Positions 21,841 through 31,450 of a DNA stretch of 64,000 nucleotides are shown one piece after another. The notes beneath the pieces are model-generated. The model saw only the letters and a list, made by a program, of their open reading frames with translations, ran no database searches and had not been told where the DNA came from. This stretch comes from Entoloma clypeatum. Its lineage: Eukaryota > Basidiomycota > Agaricomycetes > Agaricales > Entolomataceae. The translations under genes were made by a program, and so were the position numbers. Each line of letters starts with the position of its first letter. The stretch's first letter is position 1. The stretch spans positions 682,001 through 746,000 of the forward strand of contig OY751485.1 in assembly GCA_963565915.1 (NCBI GenBank). The letters are read 5' to 3'.

Positions 21841-22082
21841 GCCGTTTCGGGACATTGATTTCAGATCCTTGGATCGTTCCATGGAAAATACCAGTTTAAA
21901 CTGATCCGAACCGGTCTTTGGCCAGTCTTTCAAACTCTAAAGTTTCGAGTGAACCGAAGACTGGCCGTGATCCGAAACCTTAAAACCGAGACCGGTGGTC
22001 CGGTCTCTCTCCGGTTCGGTCCCATCCAGTCTCGGTCTGAAATCAACAAAGGTAAACTGGACCTTGAAACACTAAGTACAGT

Positions 22083-22163
22083 AGGACTGCAAGATGACAC
22101 ATCTGCTGTGATCACCTCCAGTGTTGATGTGATTGTATGCTGTTCCAACAGGTTATGAGCCCT
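22083..22163 (+). repeat. LTR end and primer-binding site of another copia family
   Basis: The LTR end ...CTGTTCCAACA (to 22150) is followed at once by GGTTATGAGCCCT (22151-22163). That is complementary to the anticodon-loop half of initiator-Met tRNA, the primer type used by copia elements. Gypsy 1 begins about 110 bp further on, so it probably inserted into the leader of this copia. Confidence 0.55.
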
Positions 22164-22275
22164 GAAACTCGCCATTGCGCTCGTCGCTGGCAGTCTTAGT
22201 AGACTCAATGCCGCTACATCACAAACATGATAGATCAAGTGCACCTCAATCTGTACATACAACATTAATGATTAT

Positions 22276-22957
22276 TGTTATATCCGTCTCCGAATCTCTG
22301 ATCCACTCCGATCGTCCTCCGACATTCCGGACATCCATTACCTCCGCATCTCTGCATGTTGCCATCGTGCATTTCATATTCATATTCCCGTTTACTTATG
22401 CATCGCCTTTTCCGCATGGTCCATTGACCGACATCTCCGATGTTCGTTACAGTCGCTGGCAACTTATGCCACAACTCCGGACCTACTCTGACCATCTCCG
22501 TAAAGTAATCACATTTAGGTATTTAAGCTCGTACCATACCTGTAGTTCCTCAGTTCAAATATCAACAAAGTTCACTCCTCTACTCCCCGTTCATGCCAGA
22601 GATCCTCACCGTGGTACAATACGCCGACGACATCCTCATCTACTGCTCTTCCTCCATCGTTACCCTTCGACAAGCTCAGTACTGTGTCCAAGTCACAACT
22701 CCGACATCATCCGACCACTTCCACGTCAACGTGTCTCTCACCGAGATCTCTCCGAGGACCTCCGCACCTCCGACCTCTCCTCCGACCTCCTGAAATTGGG
22801 ACACCTTATCCAACAAACGGTGGTGCAACACATACGTTGAAGCCACATCCCTCCCCTTCGTCGTTCCTCTGCATTTCCAGAGTTCCGCTCCGGTCCCAGT
22901 CCTACGTCCGACCTCCGACAGACTCCAATGAAGCTCTGACGTTTCACCTACTTAACA
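22276..22957 (+). repeat. 5' LTR of gypsy 1
   Basis: TGTTATATCC...CTTAACA, 682 bp. TATTTAAG at 22520 is followed 32 bp later by AGTTCAAATAT (22552-22562), the likely transcription start, so the R-U5 part is about 406 bp. Confidence 0.8.
22590..22690 (+). pseudogene. LINE reverse-transcriptase fragment inside the gypsy 1 LTR
   Basis: The plus frame reads PEILTVVQYADDILIYCSS and RQAQ further on. QYADD followed by hydrophobic residues is the catalytic box of LINE reverse transcriptases, not of gypsy RT. It occupies about 100 bp of the transcribed part of the LTR. Whether the 3' LTR also has it cannot be checked since that LTR stops earlier. Confidence 0.45.
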
Positions 22958-22959
22958 GT

Positions 22960-22970
22960 ATATTTGAACT
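22960..22970 (+). promoter_or_regulatory. Self-priming site of gypsy 1
   Basis: ATATTTGAACT begins two bases after the LTR end and is the exact complement of AGTTCAAATAT at 22552-22562, the predicted 5' end of the transcript. This is the arrangement known from Tf1/sushi elements, where the RNA's own 5' end primes minus-strand synthesis. No tRNA-type site is present. Confidence 0.7.
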
Positions 22971-22997
22971 CAAACCGTTTTTGGATTCCTGCTAGTC

Positions 22998-24147
22998 ATG
23001 GCACTCCGAAACACCAAGACAGCAAAAGCCGCAGAAGCTGGCACTTCTAGGCAGCAAGTTCTACAAAATGTTGAACAATGTTTAACAGAACTATCCCCCG
23101 TAACTCGGACTACTCCGACACCTCCGGGTTTTCGGCCCATCACACCTCCACATAATATTCCGATCCCCACTTCCCCCATAGAATCCGCACCCGTCTCCTC
23201 AGAATATTTTTGGCCCACAAGCCCTTGCGGATGCTTTCGTCTTAATGACCAATGAACTCAAACGCAGCAAAGGTCACAAGCATCACAAACAGGCTAAGGA
23301 TCTGGACACCTTCAATGGTTCCGATCCCCGGAAATTGAACCAGTTCATCCTCCAATGCACATTGTTTTTCCGCGACAACTCCGAGTATGACAATGACTCT
23401 GCCAAAATCACTCTCGCCATCTCTTTCCTCCAAGGCACAGCTCTTAATTATTTCGAGCATTTCATCATCGAACCGGACCCGGACAACCCCCCGGACTGGT
23501 ACAAAGATTGGTCCGCATTCCTCCGCACACTCTGCATGGAATTCGGGGTCATTGACCCCGTTGCAGATGCTGCTGACTCTCTGGACAATCTCAAAATGCG
23601 CGAAAATCAATATATTCTCAAGTATAATATTGAATTCACACGCCTTGCTGCCAAAACACACTGGGACAGCTCCGCCCTGCATCACCGGTACTACTCCGGG
23701 TTGGCGGAGCGGATTAAAGACGTCCTTGGGACTCAAGCAAAGCCAAGCATGTTACCAGCACTTAGGGAGCTAGCACAGACTATTGATGCTTGCCACTGGG
23801 AACGTCATCACGAGAAATCCCACTCCGACAAGTCCGCATCTAAATCTGACAAATCCAAAGCTAAAACCCCCTCCGCAAACTCCGATAAAAACTCCAAAGC
23901 CAAGACACAGAACCAGGGCAAACAGTTGAAGCCTTCCTCCGCTCCCAAGTCCGACATCTCCGACAAACTCAGAAAAGATGAAAAGCTAACTCTGGAGGAA
24001 CGCAAACACCGTTTTGACAACAACCTCTGTATGTTTTGTGGCAAAGCTGGACATGTCGCGAAAGATTGCCTGAAGTCTTCGTCCTCCGCCTCTAAGGCTA
24101 AGGCGCGCACTGCCCAAGCCAAGACCACAGATGAAACAAAAAATTAG
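22998..24147 (+). pseudogene. Gypsy 1 gag
   Basis: Opens MALRNTKTAKAAEAG (22998), changes frame at a run of T near 23207, then continues in frame 23245-24147. The capsid-like region includes FNGSDPRKLNQFILQC and FLQGTALNYFEHF; a Lys/Ser-rich linker precedes one zinc knuckle CMFCGKAGHVAKDC (C-x2-C-x4-H-x4-C). Gag packages the RNA and forms the particle. Confidence 0.85.
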
Positions 24148-24159
24148 CGGGCAGTCCAC

Positions 24160-27100
24160 AGGACTCTGTATGGCCTGAGGACTGCATTGAACCCATCCGT
24201 ACTACCGCTCTACTCAACGCTTCCGCTCTTTCCGACCCCAATTCCCTCCGTGTCTGACTTACATCTCCGCTTATCTCTGATTCTTCTCCGATAGCCACCC
24301 TTGTGGACTCCGGCTCTACTCATTGTTTTATTGACTCCCGTTATGCTTCATTCTATAAACTCCCTTTCACCTCCATACCTCCAATCGAACTTAAATTATT
24401 TGACGGAACGTCCAACTCTGTCATTACTCAGGCGGTTGATCTCCCTGTATACTTTTCCTCCGGTGAATATATGGCCATTACAACCTACGTGACTCCGCTC
24501 GATTCCTCCTGTTCTATGGTTCTTGGATACAACTGGCTCACCCGCTACAATCCTATGATTGACTGGGTATTGGGCAGTATTACTTTCCATCCACAGCTCT
24601 TAAGGAGTCTCCGACCTTGACATCTTCTGCCAGGTCAGCTCCACTACCTCCGCAGACCTCTCCCAATACTCCGACCTCCGACTCCGGCACACCCGCTGCA
24701 ACTCTGGATGTTGTTCTGAATATTGCATTGATAAATGCAGCCGCATTTGTGTGCACTTGCAAACTTCCAGGTGCCCAATCCTTCCAAATTCACCTCTCCA
24801 ACCACACGATCTCCGCCCAATCCGTTTCCATGTCCGAGGAACCTCTGGACCTCTCCCATATCCCAGAGGAATATCATGATTTTGCTGATGTTTTTAGCAA
24901 GACAAAAGCAGACACCCTCGCTCCGCATCGTCCGTATGACCTCCGCATTGAGTTAGAAGACGGATCAACTCCCCTATTGGCCCTATGTACTCCATTTCAC
25001 AATCCGAACTATCTGCCCTGTGAAACTTCATAGACGAACATTTGGCCATTAGTTTCATTTGCCCCTCTCGCTCTCCGCACGGCGCTCCAGTGCTCTTTGT
25101 CCGAAAGAAGGACGGTTCCCTCTGCCTGTGTGTCAACTATCGGGGCCTGAACAAAGTTACCAAGAAGGATCGATATCCTCTTCCGCTCATCTCCGACCTC
25201 CTTTTCACTGCCGGAAAAGCGCATGTTTATACCACTCTCGATCTCTGGCATGCATATCATCTTGTCCACATTGCTGACGGAGATGAATGGAAAACCGCTT
25301 TCCGCACTCGTTACGGATCGTTTGAATGGCTTGTTATGCCTTTTGGACTATCCAACGCCCCTGCCGCTTTTCAGCGATTTGTGAATGATATCTTCAGTGA
25401 CCCCCTTGATGTTACAGTGGTGGTCTACCTCAATGACATTCTCATTTACTCCGATGACCCCGCCAAGCACCCCGACGATGTCAAGGAAGTTCTCTGACGT
25501 CTCCGCAAGAACGGACTTTACATCCGCTCCGACAAGTGCAAATTTTCTGTCAACACAGTCGAAAATCTTGGTTTCATCCTTTCTCCCTCCGGTCTCCGCA
25601 TGTCTGAAACCAAGGTGAAGACCATTCAAGAGTGGCCTGAATCTCAAAAAGTGAAGGACGTACAGTCTTTCCTTGGATTCGCAAATTTCTATCGACGTTT
25701 CATTCACAGTTATTCAGACATTGTTATTCCGCTCACCCAACTCACCCGGAAGGGTACTCCGTTCCCTTTCTCCGACTCCGCATGGAGTGTGTTCAACGAG
25801 TTGAAACTCGCTTTTACCAAAGCACCAGTCCTCACTCATTGGATTCCTGATCGACCTATTATCATTGAGATGGACGCCTCCGACTACGCACTTGGTGCTA
25901 TTTTGTCCATCCGGACCTCCGACGAGGAGATAAACCCAGTAGCGTTCCACTCCTGCACCTTCACTGCCCCGGAACTCAACTACGACATGCACAACAAGGA
26001 GTTACTTGCTATCCATGAAGCATTCAAGGTATGGCGACATTACCTTGAAGGCTCCGCTGCTCCAATCGACATTGTCGTGGACCACAAGAACCTGGAGTAC
26101 TTCGCCACTACAAAGGTTCTCACCTGCCGACAGGCCCGGTGGTCCAAGTTCCTCTCTCAGTTCAATCTCTTGATTCGCTTCCGCCCCAGACATCTTGGTA
26201 CCAAGCCGGACTCTTTGACTAGACGATGGGACGTCTATCCCAAAGAGGGGAATAGCAACTATGCGTCGGTAAATCCAAGCAACTTCCAACCAGTCTTTTC
26301 CCAAGAACAGCTGTCTGCATCTCTCCGAGCTACGGAGTTGTTCACCCCTGTTCTCCGCACCACAGTCATAATGGACATTGAACAGTTGCACTCCGACATC
26401 CTCCGTTCACTCCCATCCAACCCAATCTATGCCGACCATCTCGAGGAGCCCAAACCGCACTGGTCCATAGACTCCGACGGGTTCCTCTGTCATAGTGGTC
26501 GCATTTATGTCCCCGACTCCGATAACCTCCGACTCCGCATCCTCCGCAACAAGCATGACCATATTCTCTCCGGACACCCCAGACAGAACAAGACAGTTAG
26601 TCACATTCAACAAGATTATACTTGGCCTGGTGTTCGAGACTTTGTCAAAAAGTACTGCAAATCCTGCACCACTTGCATGTGCTCTAAACCTCAACACCAC
26701 AAGCCCTATGGTATGCTCAAGCAACTCCCAGTTCTGAACCTTCCGTGGAACTCCATATCCATGGACTTCATCGAGACACTTCCAACCTCCGGCGGTTTTG
26801 ACGCAATCCTTGTTATTGTTGACCGAATGACAAAACAAAGCATTTTTGTTCCGACTACGATCCACTGCACCTCCAAAGATCTAGCCACCTTGTTCATCCT
26901 GCATGTGTTCTCATGGAGTACCGGAACATGTCACCTCCGACCGAGGCCCGGAGTTCGTCTCCCGCTTTTTCCGCTCCCTCGGGAAAGCCCTCAACATGAC
27001 TCTGCACTTCACCTCTGGCTACCATCCTGAAGGCGACGGTCAAACCAAACAAACCTTGGAACAGTACCTCCGCATCTTCTGCAACTATCAGCAGAACAAC

Positions 27101-27816
27101 TGGTCCGAGCTACTTCCGCTTGCGGAGTTCATGTACAACAATGCTCCGAGTGCTATGACCAGGATCTCACCCTTCTTCGCCAATAAAGGTTATCATCCAA
27201 ACCTCTCCGTCCATCCAGAGCGCGACCTCGCATCCGCCGGTGCCCGACAATTTGTCGTAGACCTGGATGAGCTTCACCAAGAGCTCAAATCTACAATCCT
27301 AGAAGCTCAACGATGTTATCAAGGCCCCGCTGATCTCCGGCGTGCTCTGCCCCCTCCGCTCGAAGTAGGACAGCAAGCATTTGTGAAGGCTAAGTTTTTC
27401 CACACTACACAACCCTCCAAAAAGCTGTCTGAAAAGTACCTTGGCCCCTTTGACATCCTTGCCAGGAATGGTACACACTCTTACACCCTCCAACTTCTGG
27501 ACACCATATGCAGTGTTCACCCCATTTTCCACATCTCCATGCTGGAGCCATCTGTTCCGAACGTCATTCCGAACCGGACAGTAACTCCGCCTCCTCCGAA
27601 GGAGAAGTGGAATACAAAATCACCAAAATCCTTGACACCAAACTGGATCGGCAGTGTTCTTGCAAACTGCTCTACCTAGTCCGTTGGCTAGGCTATGAAG
27701 GAACCGATGAGGAACAGTCCTGGCTATCTGCCACGGAACTCAAACATGCGACAGACTTAGTCATGGACTTCCACTCCATGTATCCGGAGAAACCGGGTCC
27801 CTTATCATGCCTATAG
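24160..27816 (+). pseudogene. Gypsy 1 pol (protease, RT, RNase H, integrase, chromodomain)
   Basis: Protease [10 protein letters not shown] at 24306; RT with [18 protein letters not shown] and a YLND box (Asn codon 25432-25434) in place of two Asp; TGA at 25495-25497; RNase H with EMDASDYALGA and DHKNLEYF. The integrase zinc finger has the CKSCTTC pair, and the core has DFIETLP, SDRGPEF and a Glu in DGQTKQTLEQY. A chromodomain-like end holds KLLYLVRWLGYEGTDEEQSW. Frameshifts occur near 24615, 25020, 26905 and 27600, and another TGA at 24255. A C-terminal chromodomain usually steers integration to heterochromatin. Confidence 0.88.
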
Positions 27817-27831
27817 AACCCCGCAAGACAT

Positions 27832-28588
27832 TCATATTGCAAAAATAAAACTACTGGGTTTTGGCCTTTTTGGCTGGTGGACCGTCATCCTCTGACTCAC
27901 CCTCCGGTTCTCCCTCCGCCTCCTCTTTCTCCGCTTGCAGTTCCGCAAGCTCCCCGTCCGCCAACCCCTCATCCTCCCCCTCGCCCCTTTTCTCATCCTC
28001 TTCCTCTCCTTCTTCCTCTTCTCCGTCCTCCGGTCCGTCTTCCCCCGTTTCCGCTTCACCCACATCTTGCCAGGCTTCAGGCAAACCCGTTTGCCGTCTT
28101 TACACTGCTGGCATGCAGTGCCCTTTCCCTGCCTAAGGAGACTGTCAGTAAGAAAAAGAAGATGGAAAAGCAGGTACTCACAGGGCCCACTTGCATTCCA
28201 CCTTCACCTGCGCACAGGCCTGACACACCTCCCCCCGGACCTCCGACTCCTCCACCCCACTCTCCGCCCTCTGTTTCCCTGCCCTCTTTGCCCTCTTCTT
28301 CTCCGCCTCTGCCTCTGCCTCTGCCCTCTTCTTTGCCTCTGCCTCCCTTGCCCTCCTCTCGGCCTCCGCCTTCTTCCTTGCCTCCGCCTCCTCCTTCTCC
28401 TTGCGTACCTGCGCCAGACGGCGCAGGAGCTCCTCTTCGGAGTCATCAAGGTTGGCGCTGGAGCGCGCGGGTTGTGTGTTCAAGTCTTGGGGCATGTTAG
28501 TGGTAACTGGAAGAAAGCCCTTGGGCCGCTCATCTCTGTTAAATAACCGAGACCACATGACCTTGTTTATTTTCTCGTGGTCTTCCAT
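27832..28588 (-). CDS. Antisense coiled-coil/zinc-cluster gene of gypsy 1
   Basis: Two exons, 28588-28182 and 28132-27832, with a 49 bp GT-AG intron, give 235 residues. The N-terminus is MEDHEKINKVMWSRLFNRD. Residues about 50-110 are a long charged helix of KEKEEAEARKK type. A Cys cluster split by the intron follows: C-x2-C-x6-C (VCQACAQVKVEC), ten residues, then C-x2-C-x6-C (CQQCKDGKRVC), close to Zn(II)2Cys6 spacing. After it the same frame is very basic, while an overlapping frame (28084-27851) is very acidic and ends PPAKKAKTQ, so the true C-terminus is uncertain. The gene faces pol, with 3' ends less than 40 bp apart, and starts just inside the 3' LTR. A similar gene in the same place occurs at 18185-18660. 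Function unknown; DNA binding is an inference from the Cys pattern. Confidence 0.6.
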
Positions 28589-28614
28589 GGGTGTCAGACC
28601 TAAGAGGGGAATAC

Positions 28615-28862
28615 TGTTATATCTGTCTCTGAATCTCTGATCCACTCTGATCGTCCTCCGACATTCCGGACATCTGTTACCTCCGCATCTCTGCATGTTG
28701 CCATCGTGCATTTCATATTCATATTCCCGTTTACTTATGCATTGCCTTTTCCGCATGGTCCATTGACCGACATCTCCGATGTTTGTTACAGTCGCTGGAA
28801 ACTTACGCCACAACTCCGGACCTACTCCGACCATCTCCGTAAAGTAATCACATTTAGGTATT
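28615..28862 (+). repeat. Truncated 3' LTR of gypsy 1
   Basis: TGTTATATCTG at 28615 follows the polypurine tract AAGAGGGGAATAC. It matches the 5' LTR for 248 bp without indels; most differences I noticed are C/T or G/A changes. At 28862 it stops within CACATTTAGGTATT and copia sequence follows. Confidence 0.85.
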
Positions 28863-28946
28863 GTGCAGAGCTTATGACCTTTATGGGTTTTAAACCAGGA
28901 ATGAAAGCATATCAGTTTATGACTGATAAAAACAGTATCTTTATTG
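28863..28946 (+). pseudogene. Copia fragment (integrase-RT linker)
   Basis: LMTFMGFKPGMKAYQFMTDKNSIFIG corresponds to the LMIYLGSKPGVKGYRFM segment of copia C-E. It is a piece of about 85 bp joined abruptly to the gypsy LTR. Confidence 0.6.
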
Positions 28947-29260
28947 GTACACATACTCAACCTACATTGTATTGTAATATACGGTCTAGCAAACACATAC
29001 ACTGTATGGTAAATTACGGACGCAGTGAATTCGCCACAGCAGGCGGTGACAGAATGAAATGTGGCTGGTGACAAGTCAATGCAGCCAGGGACAACATCAA
29101 TGCAGCCGGGGACAAACTCAATGCAGCCGGGGACAACAATTCAATGTAATATGGCCGGCAACAAACTCAATGCAGCCGGCGACAGTAAATGCAGCTGGCG
29201 ACAACAATTCAATGTGGTTCAATATGGCTGGCGACAACCAAGGCTCATTTTATTGTAGAG
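28947..29260. repeat. Repeat X copy 2: shared head plus a different tandem repeat
   Basis: The 95 bp head (CACATACTCAACCTACATTG ... GAATTCGCCACAGCA) matches copy 1 at 18699. The body is a short-period repeat based on CAATGCAGCCGGGGACAA, about 20 bp, unlike the 150 bp unit of copy 1 apart from shared GGCGACAA words. Confidence 0.6.
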
Positions 29261-29320
29261 AAGAAGGGTAGACATCTGTATAGTATAATGTAATAACAAT
29301 GGTACCCCGCTATAGGCATA

Positions 29321-30415
29321 TCACTCTGCACCCTTGCTCTCCGATGACCCAGTATCACTCAAACTGCCAGGGACACGCACATCAGCTAAATCTTCAGCGG
29401 TCCAAGGGCAGCATTGGAATTGAGCCCCAGGGGCATGGGCAAAGAGCCCCAGCGAACAAATGAGAGGGGGAGGTCCATTTGGCTCACTATCAGAGACATC
29501 GGAGTCGACACCTTCAAGTGCGCTGGCGACGTTGGCGGCAGTAGTGGCATTGGTGACGGATCCACTGCTGTCAGTTTCACTGTCAGTTTCACTGTCATGT
29601 TTGCCATCAGGTTTGCCGTCGCCGTGATTGTCGCCATCACTGTCACCGTTATAGGTGCCATCAGTTTTGTTGCTGCCATCAGCCTCGTCGTCGGCTTCAT
29701 TGGAATCCTCAAGAGCCGCCAGTGCATTGTCAAATAGTGTTGATGGTGGGGGCCCGCTCTGGTCATCCTCTATGTCACTCACCTCCTCCTCTAGGATGTT
29801 CATGACAATGTCCAGAGTCTGATGATAGATCGTGGCGGAAGGAGTGACCGGGGAATCAATGGACAGTGAACGCCTTATTGGTGCAACAGGCTTCGGCGAA
29901 GGGTGGCACGGTGAAGACAGTGAAGACAGCAAAGACAGCAAAGACAGCAAAGATGGCGAAGGTTTGGCCGGCGAAGATGGCGAAGGGTTGGCTGGCGAAT
30001 GTTGGGATGGCGAGTCGGTGTCACTCATATCCTCCAGTGTCTGCATGACAAGGTGGAGAGGAATACCACCTGCAGAGGTCGCTTGTTCATCACTGATATC
30101 GCCCATGATAATGTCGACGACCTCCTGGTGATTGGCGACAGGCGATGTGGAGGTGGCCAGAGTTTGAGTTGGGGGTGACCTGGGGATTGGAGTAAAAATC
30201 AGTGAGTCACACTCAGCATCAAGAGCAGTGAGGGAAGGGGCAGGAAGAAAAGCAGCAGCGGAGTTGTCACCTGCCCCATGTGGCAGGTTGTCTGCCAGCA
30301 TGGCCGTGTGGGCTCGGCGAAGGGGGTACTCTCTGAAATGGTGGGGAATATCGAGGGTGCTGAGGTCGGTGATGAGAGATGGCGAGGCAGCGGAATGGCA
30401 ACCAATCATGTCCAA
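29321..30415 (-). CDS. Hypothetical acidic Ser/Pro/Asp-rich protein
   Basis: A 364-codon frame; a start at 30303 (MLADNLPHGAG) is as likely as the first ATG at 30415, which lies at the junction with copia B. Most of it is low complexity (Ser/Pro runs, Asp/Gly/Asn repeats). Three similar segments, VDIIMGDISDEQ, VMQTLEDMSDTD and LDIVMNILEEEVSD, suggest internal repeats of a short acidic helix. I do not recognise the family. It could be an ORF of the neighbouring repeats. Confidence 0.35.
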   Translation of the reverse strand: MDMIGCHSAASPSLITDLSTLDIPHHFREYPLRRAHTAMLADNLPHGAGDNSAAAFLPAPSLTALDAECDSLIFTPIPRSPPTQTLATSTSPVANHQEVVDIIMGDISDEQATSAGGIPLHLVMQTLEDMSDTDSPSQHSPANPSPSSPAKPSPSLLSLLSLLSSLSSPCHPSPKPVAPIRRSLSIDSPVTPSATIYHQTLDIVMNILEEEVSDIEDDQSGPPPSTLFDNALAALEDSNEADDEADGSNKTDGTYNGDSDGDNHGDGKPDGKHDSETDSETDSSGSVTNATTAANVASALEGVDSDVSDSEPNGPPPLICSLGLFAHAPGAQFQCCPWTAEDLADVRVPGSLSDTGSSESKGAE

Positions 30416-30429
30416 GAAGGGGGCTATTT

Positions 30430-30870
30430 CAGCAGATCATAGGGTCTCTGCTATATTCAATGATCGGTACACGACCTGACATTGCCTTTGCCGTGATTAC
30501 ATTATCACAGTTCTCAGCAAATCCTACCCAGGAACACATTGATAAAGCGAAGTATATAATCTGCTATCTTGTGGGCACTTCTGATTACCGACTGACATAT
30601 TCCGGTGATCAAAATGTGGGCTTACATGCCTACATGAATTCTGACTGGGCATCCGACAAAATAAAGCATTGAAGCTGCACCGGCTTTTTCCTGAAGCGTG
30701 CAGGTGCTTCTGTAGGCTGGACTTGTCGTCTACAAAAAACCATTGCTCACTCATCTACTGAAGCAGAGTACATGGTGATGTCCGATTGTGGCTGTCAAGT
30801 AAAATGGGTAATCCAGCTCTTCCAGGAGATTGGCTTCCTAATGCGGAATGTCCTGATCTATGCCGACAAT
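30430..30870 (+). pseudogene. Copia B RT end and RNase H (first part)
   Basis: Contains SMIGTRPDIAFAV, SQFSANPTQEHIDKAKY, DSDWASDK (as NSDWASDK), TGA at 30670, then CTGFFLKRAG, KTIAHSSTEAEYM with the RNase H Glu, and IYADN at the break. The second part resumes after gypsy G with a GSIFIGNNPV segment. Confidence 0.85.
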
Positions 30871-31272
30871 TGTTACGGACTCTACGGTATGAGAACCATG
30901 TCATATCTTTTACCTATCGGCCCGACTCGGCACCCTCTTACGAACTCACTATGTCTAACGTCTACTTTCGCAACCTTCGATTCCCAGTCTGACTCATTAC
31001 ATTACTTCGTCATCCCCTTTAGTATACTTCGCTCCCGCGCTGACTTGCTTTCCGCAGTCAGCTTACTCACTGTACATAGCCTTCCGCAGTCGCCTTACTC
31101 ATGCGCACTGCCTTCCGCAGTACTGACTCATCCGCTACCGCCTATAGTCAGTACCTATATAAACCTCTTGTACTATAGTAGATTCCTTAGATTTAGCAAT
31201 CACTTTGCTCTTCGCCTTTCCACTTTCCTGCATACTCTGCCCGAACCTTGGAACGGTTTGTTAAGCATAACA
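30871..31272 (+). repeat. 5' LTR of gypsy G
   Basis: TGTTACGGAC...AAGCATAACA. TATAAA at 31158-31163 lies 31 bp before AGATTTAGCAA (31189-31199), the likely transcript start. Confidence 0.92.
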
Positions 31273-31274
31273 AG

Positions 31275-31285
31275 TTGCTAAATCT
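31275..31285 (+). promoter_or_regulatory. Self-priming site of gypsy G
   Basis: TTGCTAAATCT, two bases after the LTR, is the exact complement of AGATTTAGCAA at 31189-31199, placed where transcription should start. Same logic as gypsy 1 and Tf1/sushi. Confidence 0.75.
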
Positions 31286-31450
31286 CGTTAGGTTCGCCCA
31301 GAGCGAAGAGAGCAACTACCAGACAAAGTCAAGACGTCACGCTTCTTTGAAGACTTCACCAGTAACCCATTCAGCACGCCAGAAGCCCAACAGGAGGAGC
31401 TAAGTCCTCGAGACAGTATTGATTTTACACTCATCCAGCAGTACATTGAA

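Larger units (their letters stand above)
19688..22074. mobile_element. 2.4 kb hAT-type non-autonomous element
   Basis: Left end TAGTGTTTAAAAGTCCGGTT; right end, inverted, TAGTGTTTCAAGGTCCAGTT. Flanks are AGTACACT (19680-19687) and AGTACAGT (22075-22082), an 8 bp target duplication with one mismatch. Subterminal CCGGTC/GACCGG motifs occur at both ends (19700-19870 and 21880-22040). The interior holds a G-rich minisatellite (about 20000-20575) and about 1.2 kb of AT-rich sequence without genes. No transposase. Confidence 0.75.
22276..28862 (+). mobile_element. Gypsy 1: chromodomain Ty3/gypsy element with antisense gene
   Basis: Layout: 5' LTR (22276-22957), self-priming site, gag (22998-24147), protease-RT-RNase H-integrase-chromodomain (24303-27816), an antisense gene (27832-28588), a polypurine tract, and a 3' LTR cut at 28862. 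The first 248 bp of both LTRs align without gaps. The gag-pol frame has several one- or two-base indels, some in homopolymers, plus at least one internal TGA, so the copy is not active. Confidence 0.9.
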
